The position numbers and the translations under genes were made by a program. A stretch of DNA of 64,000 nucleotides from Amborella trichopoda (taxonomy: Eukaryota; Streptophyta; Magnoliopsida; Amborellales; Amborellaceae), in contig NW_006499973.1 of the NCBI RefSeq assembly GCF_000471905.2, positions 2,859,218 to 2,923,217 of the forward strand, read 5' to 3'. Position 1 is the first letter of the stretch; each line of letters starts with the position of its first letter. The notes under the pieces were generated by a model. The model did no database searches, was not told where the DNA came from, and saw nothing but the letters and a program-made list of their open reading frames with translations. This document shows positions 22,390 to 34,220 of this stretch, in pieces.

Positions 22390-22640
22390 GGCAAATCATA
22401 CTCGGCCTGTGTTGCATGACCTTAAACTGCACAGCTTCGGTCCTTGCTACATGAGCCTAAACTGCACAACAATGGTCCAAACTGTATGACCATAAACTAT
22501 AGCGTAGGTCTAGTTGGATGACCTTAAATTGCATGGTCTTAGTTGCACGACTTTAAACTGCATAACCACAGTTCAAGCTATATGACCTTAAACCATAGTA
22601 CACGTCCTGACCGTATGACGATAAACTGCTTTGCCCAGGT
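22390..22640 (+). repeat. 35-bp tandem array, second block (LTR A)
   Basis: Six to seven further degenerate TGACCTTAAACTGCA units, separated from the first block by about 380 bases of unique sequence holding GGGAGTCAGATTTCTATCC, which recurs in E at 51990-52010. Confidence 0.85.
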
Positions 22641-23521
22641 CTAAGAAGCACGACCTCAAAACATGCCCCTGTTAGCCGCACATCCCTTTCATGTGCATCT
22701 TTGTGCATGCTTTCCCTAACTGACCCATTTGTGTGTGTGTACCCTCTTCTTCACCTTCTCAGTAATCCTACTTAGGCGCACACGCCCTTTACATGCATCT
22801 TCATGCACGTCTTCCCCAGCCAGCCCATTCGTGTGCACAGGCCACCTACACCACTTCTATGGCCTCCCCAGTGAGTCTATGTATGAGCACACACCCTTTT
22901 CTCTAGTCGGCCCATTCGCGTGCGTGCACCGCCTTCAACATCATTGCCATCTTTCACCATTCCCCAAAGAATCTTACCCATGTTCACGAAACGGTGAGCC
23001 ATCTCGTCACCCAGTTACTAGGTCACCATTATTCACTCACTCATCATCCAGACTCACTCCATGGCCTCTACAGACTGCCATTAATCTTTACCACGATCCA
23101 GTTGTATGACCTAAAACAATAGTGCACGTCTTGGTTCCATGTCGTTAAAAGGCTTCGCATAGGTCTCGAAGGCATGACCCTAAAACATGCCTTCTCTAAA
23201 AAAAAACGGGCATGGTGTACACCTAGACAAGGGAACGCCATGAGTAAAAATGACAGACGGGCATGGTCACGAAACCATGAGTAAAAGAGTTCTGTGGAAA
23301 AGGAAACCCAGGCACGATGAAAACCCCAAAAGGGCACTGTGGTAAAAAATGAATGAAAAGGGTGGACATGGCAGCAAAGTCATGGGTAAAAGAGCCCAGA
23401 AATAATAGAAGTTGGTGAAAATCATCTTCACTGCGCCACTTCCCCTGTTCAAGCGAAAACCCACGAAAGGGTGCTTAGACCGACAAAGCAGGTTGACGTG
23501 CATCCACAACCTCAGCCGACA

Positions 23522-23890
23522 CTTCAGTTTCATGGCTCATCAGGGAGTGAGACCCTCATAAGTTCTCCTCGGTTTCATGCCTCATTAGGGAGCAAGAACC
23601 TCATAAGATCTCCCCGATTTCATACCTCATCAGGGAGTGAGAGCCTCATAAGATCTCCCTGGTTTCATGCCTCATCAGGGAGTGAGAGTCACATTAGATC
23701 TCCTCGGTTTCATGGCTCATCGGGGAGTGAGAGCCTCATAAGATCTCCCCGATTTCATGGCTCATCAGGGAGTGAGAGTCGCATAAGATCTCCCCGGTTT
23801 CATGGCTCATCAGGGAGTGAGAGCCTCATAAGATCTCCCTAGTTTCATGGCTCATTAAGGAGTGAGAGCCGCATAAAATCTCCCCAGTTC
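23522..23890 (+). repeat. 45-bp tandem array (LTR A)
   Basis: Eight units of CATGGCTCATCAGGGAGTGA plus GAGCCTCATAAGATCTCCCC and GGTTT. Because 45 is a multiple of three, one frame stays open as 15-residue repeats (SGSESLIRSPRFHGS). Fewer degenerate units stand at 28825-28995 in LTR B. Confidence 0.95.
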
Positions 23891-23899
23891 AATAACAAG

Positions 23900-25560
23900 A
23901 TTCCTTGAGGGTGAGGATGATGACCAAAAGATCCCTCAAGAAATTTTAAGAGCCATCGTGAAGGCTAGAAACTCTCGAAGCCAAGGTCTAACCTACCATA
24001 GGCTTCAGGGTAGTCTTTGTCAAACCCCTTAGCCTACATGGGACCAGACTCTCGGTTGGGTCAGAAGCCCCCAACTGGATCTCGCTAGACAGAACCTACA
24101 AGAGATGCCTTGAGCATCAAAAGAAAACGTAGTGCAATAATAAACAACGCTGATCGAAGGTTTGTAGCATTTGACCTTTAAAACAAGGCCCGATTCTGTA
24201 TGAGGAGGTCCTAACAAAGGCCTCATGCTCCAAAACCGCAGATAGTCCTTTGAGGGTGTGGACTTTGACAAGATCCCTCAAACTTTTGAAATTATTGCAC
24301 TTCTTGATTCTCTCGGAGTACAACATTCGGCAGCGCATGCTGTTGGAAGGTATTTTTCATAAACATGGGGACTCTCGCTCAATAAAGGCCAAGCAAGTAG
24401 TGGAAATTTCGACAGTCTCAGAACAGCCCCATGATTGGTCAAGATCTTCATGAGGTCTTTAAAAAGTTTCATTCCAAGTTTCGTCGCATTCTGACATGTC
24501 TAAGGTAGTGCAAACTAAGAAATAATTCCGGCAGAATTGGCATCTTGCACCCTGAAACATACCTCTATAACTAGAGCTACATTTCAACATCTCAAATTAT
24601 TTTGGGACCATTACCATTGGACCTGGGATGATTGAAAACCCCCAGGGATCAAGTTTCAGCTCAAACGGACATTCCAGAAAGAAGTTATAGGTGAAAGAGT
24701 GAAACAAGAGGAGCTGCACGCTATTCCCGTGCGACCACCTTGCAACACTACATCAGTGAAGGGACAGTCACAACCAGTGAATTTCGATGTTCATATCTAA
24801 CTTGTCTCAAGTTGGATCGCACACAAATTTGGTGAGCATGTTCGTCGGGTCAAGATGAGCGATTCAATATGTTGCACGCCCCGTGACGATACCCGAGCGT
24901 GAAGAAAAGATAGAGAGAAGTTATTGATCCATGAAGAAAGTGCAGGAAATTTAGCAGCGTCGTACCTCGCACGAGCAGCCAAATCACACCACTCGCAAGC
25001 TTGATTGACACGAGACTAATTCCGTCGTGTGCATAAGGTCTCGGGCCATCTATGACCCAAACGCCATACACGATGAACGGTTGGATTTTGTTCATGAAGC
25101 TGAAGAACTGACTGCAAAAGTTCGTCGTCGAATTCTTAATTCTGCCCAAAATTCCAAAATTCCAAAATTACAAAAATCTTAGTTCGGGCACAGAATTGAG
25201 CTGCGTTTGTTGCCCCACGATTATAACGGCATGCTCATTGTGATTCAATGAAGAAAACATAGAAAAACATCAAGGAATGAACACACTATCGATCCAAAGT
25301 TTCAAGATCTACTCAAAATTCAAGTCACATGATCGTGCACTAAAAACACGATCCATGGCTCGAAGTTGGTATCAAATTGATTGCCATGCAGAGCCCTACA
25401 AGAAAACAATCCTCTTACGATCAACCGGGCATCAGAACGACCCTGGATCAGCCATGCAAGATCACACGAGTTCTAAGACAATATATGGACTATTATGGAA
25501 TTCCACTAATTGTTAGGAAGGGGCAAATTTGTCATTTTGTACCCTATTTTCTAATTTCTT
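23900..25560 (+). other. Conserved U3 block upstream of the sense promoter (LTR A)
   Basis: Non-coding. It aligns with E 54780-56130, D 46184-46870, and the reverse of B 27480-28780 and C 37950-39120. Shared landmarks are TGACATGTCTAAGGTAGTGC, GAGCGATTCAATATG, CGATGCCATGCTGAGCCC types and TTTAATTCAATTTAA. No ORF is conserved across copies. Confidence 0.75.
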
Positions 25561-25637
25561 TTAATTCAATTTAAACTTAATTTTCAGTAATTAGGGTTAC
25601 TTTTGATCATCCACTCATATTTGGGGCACCCATCTAT

Positions 25638-25646
25638 CTATACATA
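25638..25646 (+). promoter_or_regulatory. Sense TATA-like box of LTR A
   Basis: CTATACATA, in the position where D has TATAAAAACATG and E has TATATAAACATG. It follows the ATTAGGGTTACTTTTGATCATCC segment shared with B and should mark the U3/R border. It is weaker than in the other copies. Confidence 0.5.
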
Positions 25647-25669
25647 CCATTATTGTATGCAAAAAAGAG

Positions 25670-26584
25670 GACAGACACACACACAAGAGAGAGTTTTTAC
25701 TTAATATAAGTTTCTCTTTCTTACCATTGTTGTCACGTTTGAGAGAGAGAGTGAGGTGAAAGAAACTTTTGATTGGTACCCTTAGGTTTAAGGTAAACCT
25801 TCTCTCTCTTCTTTTTCTTTTCTTCTTCTATCTCTCTTCTCCCTGCTCTTCTCCTTCTTCTTTGTCTGTGTTCCTCACAGAGGTCATGCACGGGAGTGGT
25901 AGTGCCGTGCATGCCTCTCCCTTGGTCTCACAGGTTGCGCATGGCGATGGCAGTGCCATGCGCTAGTCTCTTTCCCCTTCTACTCTTCTGCCGATGAGGT
26001 CTGTAAATGGCGCGGCCCATTGCCACCCATAAATGTATCTTTGACATCTCGGTGAAGAACCCAGACGACAAAGTTAGTTGTTTCCTGTAGGGGTCTTCCT
26101 CTATTACGTGTCTAGTGTAGACGGCAATACCTATCACTGCCTGCTATGGGCTCTGACAACACCCATTGCCGTCCGTAAGCATCCTTCGCGTGTCCAGTAC
26201 TCATCGTCGTTCTCCCTACGTCCCACGCCCATCGTCGTGCGACCTAGGAGAAACTATCATCGTGTGCCTCATCCGGAGTTAGCGTCGTCTACAAGGGATG
26301 CGTTGCTCCTTGCATTGCCAACGATGATCCTATTAACGTCTGGTTCCCCCTTCTCTTTGTCGTCTAACTCTTTTCTCTTCATCCCTTTTCTCTTCTCACT
26401 TGACTAAGGGTAGACTTAGCTGAGCACCACAACACCAACCTCAGTTTCGAGTAGTATTGCCATAGTGCTGGTCTTGTGAACCATGCCCGTCTTACTACCA
26501 CTCCGAGTCGGTATCTTTTGGTTGTCGTGCTAGCCTCGCCCCTCCATCAAGCTCTCTTCTCTTTTTATCTTTCATCAAACCTTC
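25670..26584 (+). other. R and U5 body of LTR A
   Basis: A short CA run (25673-25684), GAGAGA tracts and a CT-rich run (25800-25870), then diverged GCATGCACGG..GGCAGTGCCGTGCATG units (25880-26000) shared with B and F. It joins the U5 end block at 26585-26958. No gene. Confidence 0.6.
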
Positions 26585-26956
26585 CACTTCATCGCCTTCT
26601 CATATGAATGTGCATTACCCTAAGACAAGGGTGGGTCCCTTCGACCCACTGTCTTACAAATTAACCATAAAAGTGTCGTGCGAAAAAACAAGAGGATTAC
26701 AGGTCAAGGGAGGCGATTCCGAACCAGCTCAAGCAACTGAGGGGCTTTCTTCATGATCTAAGACGGTGCCCACCCAAGCCAGCCTGAATAAGTTCTGAAC
26801 CCACCTAATATTCATCTCTCATTAGTACGTATACTTTCCCTTGCCCTCGAGCAAGGTTCTTAGAGAGCGATCTCAAATCTCAGGTTCACTAGAAACTTGA
26901 GATACGTGTCATCAGATCACCTAGATCCGGAGGGCGAGATCGAGGCACCTAACCAA

Positions 26957-26960
26957 CGTT
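26957..26960. other. Tail-to-tail junction of LTR A and LTR B
   Basis: LTR A ends at its natural CTAACCA terminus. The next base lies inside the U5 of LTR B on the opposite strand, corresponding to A near 26050. An intact LTR end on one side and a broken one on the other fits insertion of element 2 next to, or into, element Y's LTR. Confidence 0.75.
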
Positions 26961-27339
26961 GAGGATACATCTATGGACGGTGATGAGCAACACCGTCTGC
27001 AGGCCTCGTTAGAGAGAGAGAGTTAAAGGAAAGAGAGGCTCACGTATTGGGCTGTTATCACCATGCGCGACCTGTGAGACTACCAGGGACGCATGCACGA
27101 CGCTGCCACTGCCGTGCATGGCCTCTGAGGGGAGCTCAGACGAGGAAGAAGAAGAAGAAAGAGAACAAAGAAGAAAGGAAAAAGGAGAGAGAGAAAATCT
27201 ACCTTTAACCTAGGGGTACCGGTCCAAAAGTTTCTCTCACCTTACTCTATCTCCCAAACGTGACCCAACAATGAGAAGAAAGAGAAACTGTATTGAGTAA
27301 AAGCTCTCTCTTTTGTTAAAGGTTAGGTCCTCTGGTGCG

Positions 27340-27348
27340 TATATATAG
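27340..27348 (-). promoter_or_regulatory. Sense TATA box of LTR B
   Basis: Minus strand TTCTATATATACGC, preceded by ACCCATGTTTGGGGCAAA as in D and E. It is the U3/R border for element Y. Confidence 0.65.
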
Positions 27349-28824
27349 AATTTGCCCCAAACATGGGTGGATGATCAGAAGTAACCCTAATTGCTAGAAA
27401 TTAAGATTAAATTGAATTAAAAGAAATTAGAAAATAGTGTGCAAAATGACAGATTTGCCCTTCTTAACAATTTGTATAATTCCATAACAGTCCCTGTGTT
27501 GCCCTAAAATTTGTGTGATCTTGCATGGATGATCCAAAGTCGTTCTGATGCCCGGTTTATCGAAAGATGATTGTTTTTTGGTAGGGCTCGACATGGCGAT
27601 CGATTTGATACCAACTTCAAGCCATGGATCGTGTTTTTAGTGCACGATCGTGTGTCTTGAAATTTAAATCGTTCTTGAAACTTCGGATTGATAGTGTGCT
27701 CGTTCCTTGATATTTTTCTATGATTTCTTTGATGGATCACACTAAGCATGTTGTTATGATTGCGGGGCAATAAATGCAGCTCGATTCAGGCCCGAACAAA
27801 GATTTTACAACTTTGGAGTTTTGGCCGGAATCTGGAGTTCCGGTGATGGAATTTGCAGTCACTTCGTGTGTAGAATCTGACCGTTCATCATGTATGACGT
27901 TTGGGTCCTAGATGGCCCAAGACCTTACTCTCGCAATGGAATTGGTCTCGCATCGATCGGGCTCGTGAGGGAAGTGATTCATCAGCTCGAGCAAGGAATG
28001 ATGCTGTTGAATTTCTTGCACTTTCTTCATGGATCAGCAACTTCTCTTTAGCTTTTCTTCGCGCTTGGGTATTGTCACAGGGCATGCCACATATCGAATT
28101 GCTCGTCTTGATGAGACGAACATGTTCACCAAATTTGAGCATGATCCGACTTGGGACGAGTGAGATATGAGTATCGAAAGTCACTATTCGTGACTGTCCC
28201 TTCAATGATGTGGAGTTGCAGGGTGGCCGCACAGGAATAGCGGGCGGCTCCTCCTGTTTCACTCTTGCCCCTATAACTTCTTACTGGAGTGTCCGTTCAA
28301 GTTGAAATTTTATCTCTGGGGGTTTTTAACCGTACCAGATCTAATGGTGGTTGTCCCACAGCAAATTGAGACATTGGAAATTTACCTCTAGTTATAATGT
28401 CCGTTTTCAAGTGCGAGAGGCCGAATTTACTGAAACTACTTCTCAGTCTGCACTGCCTTAGACATGTCGAAATGTGAACAAACTTGATAAGAGACTTTTG
28501 AGAGACCTCATGAAGATCTTGGCTCGTTCTGGCGATATGCTGAGACTGTCGGAGCTTCCACTATTTGCTAGGTCTTTATTGAGCGAGGGCCCCATGATAA
28601 TGAAAAATACGTTAGAACAACATGCCCCATCGAATGTTGTGCTTCGAGAGAATCGAGAAGTGAAATCATTTAGGAAATTTGAGGGATCACGTCGAAGTCC
28701 TCACCCTCAAGGGACTATTTGCGATTCTGAAGCTTGTTGCAGGTTCGACACTGGCTTCGTCAGTTTCTTGCCTTTTTGATGGGATCTTTTGGTCATCGTC
28801 CTCACCCTCAAGGACTCTTATTGT

Positions 28825-28995
28825 TGTTGTTGTGTAGAAGATCTTATGCGGCTCTCACTCCTTGACGATCCATGTTGTTGTGATTGTTAAGAGATCTTAT
28901 GCGGCTCTCACTCCCTGGGGAGCCCTGTTGTTAAAGTGTGGGGGATCTTATGCGGTTCTCACCTCTTGACAAGCCTTGTTGTTGAAAATTGAGTG
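28825..28995 (-). repeat. 45-bp units in LTR B
   Basis: Three to four degenerate units read on the minus strand as GGGAGTGAGAGCCGCATAAG plus ATCT. They are counterparts of the eight units in LTR A. Confidence 0.8.
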
Positions 28996-29869
28996 TCCGT
29001 TGAGGCTGTGGATGTGCGTCAACCTATTTTTTCGGTCTAAGTGCCCTTTCATGGGTTTTCACTTGAACAAGGGAAGTTACATTGTAAAGACGGTTTTCAC
29101 CAACTTTTGTTATTCTTGGCTCTTTTACCCATGACCTTGTAGCCATGTCCACCCTTTTCATCCATTTTTGCCCACGATACCTTTCTGATGTCTTCACCAT
29201 GCCTGTTTTTTTTTTGTTTTTCGGTGGAACTCTCTTGTTCATGGTTTCATGACCATGCTCGTCCATCACTTTTACTTATGACGTTCCCTTGTCTAAGTGT
29301 ACACCATGCCCTTGTTTTTTTTCGTGAAGGCGTGTTTAGGATCGTGCCTTTGAGACTTGTGTGAAGCCTTTTAACGTCATGCGGTCAGGATGTGAACTAT
29401 AGTTTAGGGTCATACAGCTAAACCGTAGTAGTAATGAATGGCAGTTTGTAGACGCCATGGAGTGAGTATGATGATTTTGACTCACTTTTTGAAGATGGCA
29501 CGAGGTTTCCTACGAAGGACGGATGATGTATGAACGGTGGGTGAAAAGTGGTGACCCACTAGCTGATGGAGAGTATGGTTGGCTAAATGGCTTGCCGTTT
29601 TGTTAGCATGGGAAAGACTCACTGGGGAATGGTGAAAGATGATATGGATGAAGTGAATGAATTCATTGGGGAATGGATGGTAATGATGGTGAAGGTGGTG
29701 CACGCACACGAATGGGACTGCCAGGGAAGGCGTGCGTGAAATGCATGTAAAGGGCATGTGCGCGTATGTGGACTCACTGACAACGTAATGGAGGTGGTGA
29801 GCGAACACGATTGGGCAGGCTAGGAAAAGTGTGCAGGAAGATGCATGTAAAGGGCATGTGAGCATGTGT

Positions 29870-29889
29870 GGGGGGAGGGGGGGGGGGGG
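29870..29889 (+). repeat. Guanine run
   Basis: Six G, one A, then thirteen G, in the U3 of LTR B between a GTGTGC repeat region and the 35-bp array. It could form a G-quadruplex on this strand and is a likely site of sequencing length error. Confidence 0.9.
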
Positions 29890-29929
29890 TAAAGGTCATG
29901 CCTCCTAGACCTGAGCAAAGCAGTTTAAT

Positions 29930-30185
29930 TTCATGCGGTCAGGATGTGCACTATGGTTTAAGGTCATACAGCTGGACTGTAGTTGTGCAGTTTAAAGTCA
30001 TGCAACTAGGACCATGCAGTTCAAGGTCGTGCGACTAGACCTCCGCTACAGTTTAAGGTCATATAGTTTGGACCATGGCTGTGGAGTTTAAGGTCATGCA
30101 ATGCAGACCATGGCTGTGCAGTTTAAGGTCATGCAATGCGAACCATGGCTATGCAGTTTAAGGTCATGCAATGCGGACCAGGGTG
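29930..30185 (-). repeat. 35-bp tandem array (LTR B)
   Basis: About seven units of GCAGTTTAAGGTCATGCA type on the + strand, the reverse complement of the LTR A unit. Further units stand at 30660-30800. Confidence 0.9.
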
Positions 30186-31738
30186 TGGGTCACCATGTAG
30201 ATGAAGCTCCATGGGAGATAGGTTTATGGATAGCAATTCGAGTCCCTGGGGATAAAGATAGTTAAGGCTATCCACAAGCAGAGAGAATTAAATGAAGGTG
30301 GAGGCACTCGGGGAGTGGCAGACAAAAGAGGCTTCACTAGGGATTAGGAGGGCCAATGTGACTTCACTAGGATAATGGGTAATGGCGTGCATGAAAATCT
30401 GTTGAAAATGAGAGGCCAGAGCACAAATGAACCTCATGAGGGTTGAAGGGCGTAAGAATAGCCCTAACTCCCTGGGGATAGTGGGTCGCAGTAGGATGTT
30501 ACTCTCATGGGATGTTGGCGTGAAACAAACCCATTGGAGGTTAAAGGGGTCGGTACGACTCTTGCATACATCTAACTCCACTGGAGATGTTGATGAAATA
30601 CCCTTTTAGCGAAGAGGTAGTTGATCTCTTGGTTGGAGTTGTGCATATGTACCATTTGTCTCATGGTGCATTACAATTTTAAGGTCTTGCAGCTCGAACA
30701 GTGGCTATGCAGTTTAAAGTCATGTGGCTGGGACCATGCATTTTAAGGTTTTGTAACTAGACCTTCACTACAGTTTAAGGTCGTGTAACTAGACCTTCAC
30801 TACAATTGAAGAGTTTTTAGAGAGAGAGAGCCTGAGCCTCTGGTAAGAGATTTTCGATGAGAACTTCCCGACGAAAACTTGCAGAGACAAGCGGTTAGGA
30901 GATTTTCGAGCGAGCTTCAGGAGGTCACAAAGCTTCGTGCCATGATTGCAAACCTTTTTGGGGACTGCTGAGGCTCTTTGAGGGGAAACAGGGTTTCTCG
31001 AGGCCTTAGCAGGATTTTGCAAAGGTGCTCTGCAAGAGTTCGAGTGCTTCTTCGGTAGTTTCGCTGTTGAAGAGGAGGTTGCAAAGAGGCTAGGGGAACT
31101 CTTGTCAATCCTTTGGTTATTATGGAGAAGAAGGAGGAGCTGCATTGAGCACATCGAAAACTCAATGGAATTTCAGTGCGTTTTGTGGCGAACTGCTGAT
31201 GTGGGAAAACCAAGGAGAAGGGAAGACCTGCAAGGTTGCATAGAAGTCTTCTGGGGACTTTTGGTGGTTTTTGCGAACTCTAGTAACAAGTAGAAGGCAG
31301 GGAATGGATTTCTGGTGAGCAGGAGTGAGTTCTCGACGAGAAGGGGAAACAACGGTGGGAACCCGAAGGTTTGTGGGACTGTAACAGTTGAAGAGATGAA
31401 GGGTCGTGGGACGGCGAACGGTTTTCCTTTGCATGCGCGGTGACTGGCCATGTCGCAAGTGTCAGGCAGCGTGCCCGTATTTCAAGGGACGCATGTGCAA
31501 CAAGTGCTGACAGCTAGAGCACGGACATTAATCCACCTTGGTTGTGGGACGGCGATGTCCCTCCGTTGTGGCGAGTTAGCGATACCATCTCAGTGGGTAG
31601 ACAACAACAGTCCTGCCCTTGGCTGAGAGACGACGATACCATCTCAGCATTATGCCTTGAGTTGTCAGTCGGCGATACACTTTTGTGAGCGCAGTCTCGT
31701 CGTGGCTGCTTAACGTAGCCAGTGAAGCTTCGGATCTA

Positions 31739-33947
31739 ATGACCGAGTCTTCTAGTTCCATTTTAGATGTGAAAAATCTCCCGTGAGAAGGGGAGCTTAG
31801 TACTGATGAGTTCACTGGCAAAAGCTTGATGAGAGGTGAGCCAATCTGGCTCACTGAGGCCTTATGTGAACCAAGGTGGCCTTTGAGCGTCACCTTTGTA
31901 AGCGACCTCGTCCAGTTGGTGATGAGGGAAGATAATGATGACAATGTGAGTGTGGAGGAAGAGGCAGGCCTTTTGCATTGCCTACACAGAAACATAGCCT
32001 CTAATGCGAGCTTGCCGACTCTAGGCAAGCGAATGGCGCATGATCGGACGGCCTTGCCAGACTACCGTGGATGAGTCTTCTCTGCGGTTTCTCAATATGG
32101 AGAAAGGGACAGAGAGCATTTCTACAACCTCTCTGATAACTTCAAATTGAATGAAGGCCGCAAAGTCTCGGGGCATGAAGGGCGTCCGGTCTAGGACTTG
32201 AATGAGCTGATAGGGAGCGGTTCTCATAGCAACCTAGCCACCAGCTCATCCAAATCTGGCACCTCGAAGTCTGCTGTGCCCGAGCAAGCGAAAGGGAAGA
32301 AGAAGAAGGGCGTTGTTGCACCCAATAAGGCGAGAGGAAGAAGAGAAAGTGGACTACACCAGTGACTCCTCGTGCCCCAGCCAAGAAGGTGACTAGGGCT
32401 TTGGGACGCAAAGGGCATAAGGTTCTAATGGTTTGTGAGTCAAAAGACGGCTCCTTGCCCTCAGCTTCTTCGGAGGGCTGCGTGTCTCCTGCTAATTCTG
32501 TGTCGACCTCTGTTCTTGAGGCTTCGCCTTCTCCTTCGCCCGAACCTTCTCTTGGCCCTTCAGAGGCTTGAGACGGTGCCTTAGAGCCTACTGCCCCAAT
32601 CGAAATTGCTTCGGATCGGGAAGCGACATTCGCAGCTGAAGAGGAAGGCTTAGTCCCGATAGAAGTGAACGAGGCTGGTCTTGATGAGGCTGGCCCTAAT
32701 GTGGCGGCAGCGACAGAGAGGTCCTCTGGAGCTCTGACGGTTGCCGTGCCTACAGAGGAAAGGGAGACCCCGATAAAGCTTGTGGTAATAGAAGAGGCTG
32801 GGGCCCCAGGAACTGAAGAGGGGCCATCCGAGCAGCAGGAGACGGTTGCCTTGAGTGATGCATCTGTGGGGGATGCAGAGGCAGGACACTCTGAGGGATC
32901 AAGCTTAGAGGGCCCAGGGGCACCACCGGTGACTATAGGGGAGGCAGGTGCCGTGGGGGAGCCTGATGCTAAATTGATCGCGGTGGGGGACAAGGGCAAA
33001 GAAGGAGAGAGAGAGGTTATCGACCCTCTCAAGGTGGGGGCGATTCGAGAAAGGGGACACAGGGAGGGGTCACTGCTCCGGGAGAGGAGGCTACAGAGGT
33101 GCAACCTGAGACTAAGGTAGAAGCTCCATGCTAGCCTTGCTCAAGCTGTAGTTGTGGTGGTCACCGAGGGCGAGGCTATGGTACCTTGGCCCAACGTGAC
33201 AGGGGGTCAGAGCTATAAATCCGTTGTCGAGATACCGGAGCAGCATGAGGTTGCTCTTGAATCTGGGGAGCCTGAGGCTTAGCTGCAGCAGGGGATCCTC
33301 CTGCTATGATTGCTCCTACTATATTGCCTAGGCCTTCTTTCAGCGGGGTGTCCAAAGATATTTTTGAGATGCTTCGGACAGGCCTCCAGAAACTGATGGA
33401 TTTGTCCCTTGAAGAACTTGGAACATTGTTCCAACAGTTGAGAGGGATCATCCTAGGGAATACGCCCGAAGTCCTTCCTTACTTTGAGAGTGTTGCCAAT
33501 GAACTAGAGGGGTGGAGGCGAAGGCCATGCGAGAAGAAGCAACTGTGCAGCGATTGGAAAGCTCGCAGTTTCCCCCTTTGGAGTCTTCTCTTTTGTGCTA
33601 CCGTGAATTGGTAAACACTTAATTACAGCAGCTGGATGCTGTAGAGTCCTGGAGACCTTGTTGTGGAGGCCATCGCCCGCCACCACAAGGTGATGGCTCT
33701 AAGGGCGAAGTTATTAGAGTTGATGTAGAAGCTTGATAAGCTAGAGAACGAGACTGCGGATTGTAAAGCAAAGGACAAGGTGCTTGTTGATAATGCTCTG
33801 ACCCTCCAGTAATCCTTGAGAGAAGTGACCCCCTTGATGAAGCATGATGCAGGGCTGGTGGCAGAGTTGAAGAGCGATATTGAGCGGGCGAAGACATCGA
33901 CTGCAACATACTGGGGAAAGATCGATGAAGCAATCGGTTGCTTTTGA
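31739..33947 (+). pseudogene. Antisense PMD-type ORF of element Y, with acidic tail and coiled coil
   Basis: It lies on the strand opposite to element Y, starting about 25 bases inside the LTR edge. The ATG at 31739 gives MTESSSSILDVKNLP, a TGA at 31784, then RGEPIWLTEALCEPRWPLSV and LPTLGKRMAHDRTALPDYRG, matching the N-terminus of the X copy (43513). The PMD core is deleted near 32080. The remainder is an Ala/Glu/Gly/Ser-rich tail (VIEEAGAPGTEEGPSEQQET, 32665-33120), then LSLEELGTLFQQLRGIILG and a coiled-coil end (LREVTPLMKHDAGLVAELKS, ATYWGKIDEAIGCF) before TGA at 33945. Two to three frameshifts are present. Assignment to the plant mobile domain rests on the X copy, which keeps the core. 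Confidence 0.7.
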
Positions 33948-34220
33948 TGAAGCTTGTTTTTTTTTTTTTTTTTTAAGTTCTTCTCATTGTAAAAGAAAGA
34001 AGCTTGTAATGCCCCCTTTATTTGCAAATCAAACAAATATTTTTGTATTTCTTACTATTTTACTGCGTCTGCCCTTTCATAGTATGAGACGAGAAAGAAT
34101 AGCCCAGTCCTTGCTTTGTCCTGTGGCAGCCTATTGTTGCTTCAATGACCTCGAATGGGGGAGCAGTTGCTTCCTTACCCCTTGGTGTTTGATTGGAAAG
34201 GGGCTCATAATTCATGGTTT
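33948..34220 (+). other. 3' flank of the antisense ORF, with an 18-T run
   Basis: Eighteen T at 33957-33974, ten bases after the ORF stop, then AT-rich sequence with AAATCAAACAAATATTTTTG. It could be the antisense transcript's 3' end, or on the other strand a poly-A-like tract. No frame is supported on either strand. Confidence 0.4.

Larger units (their letters stand above)
20581..26958 (+). mobile_element. LTR A: long 3' LTR of element 2 (about 6.4 kb)
   Basis: It begins somewhere between 20560 and 20760 and ends in GGCACCTAACCA at 26958. Modules in order: an antisense TATA box, 35-bp arrays, CATGTGCATCTT-type 100-bp repeats (22690-22960), a 45-bp array, a conserved U3 block (23900-25560), a sense TATA box and a CT-rich U5. 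Orientation follows from element 2 pol upstream and from homologous LTRs that are followed by primer sites. The base after the CA terminus belongs to LTR B, inverted and truncated inside its U5. Confidence 0.85.
26959..31715 (-). mobile_element. LTR B: 3' LTR of element Y, U5 end missing
   Basis: The reverse complement follows LTR A module by module: U5 body (26959-27200), sense TATA (27340), conserved U3 block (27480-28780), 45-bp units, 35-bp arrays and the CTCGCC/AGTTTT blocks (30800-31110). The antisense TATA segment is missing, deleted near 30800. The outer edge is set near 31715 by comparison with LTR C, beside the antisense ORF start. Confidence 0.8.

Noticed and set aside
23471..23842. 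123-codon ORF with 15-residue repeats
   Set aside because: It is a by-product of the 45-bp array being a multiple of three, inside the LTR U3, and is not kept in LTR B.
31162..31458. Overlapping - strand ORFs in U3 of LTR B
   Set aside because: They fall in LTR sequence whose counterparts in A, C and E have different frames and stops.
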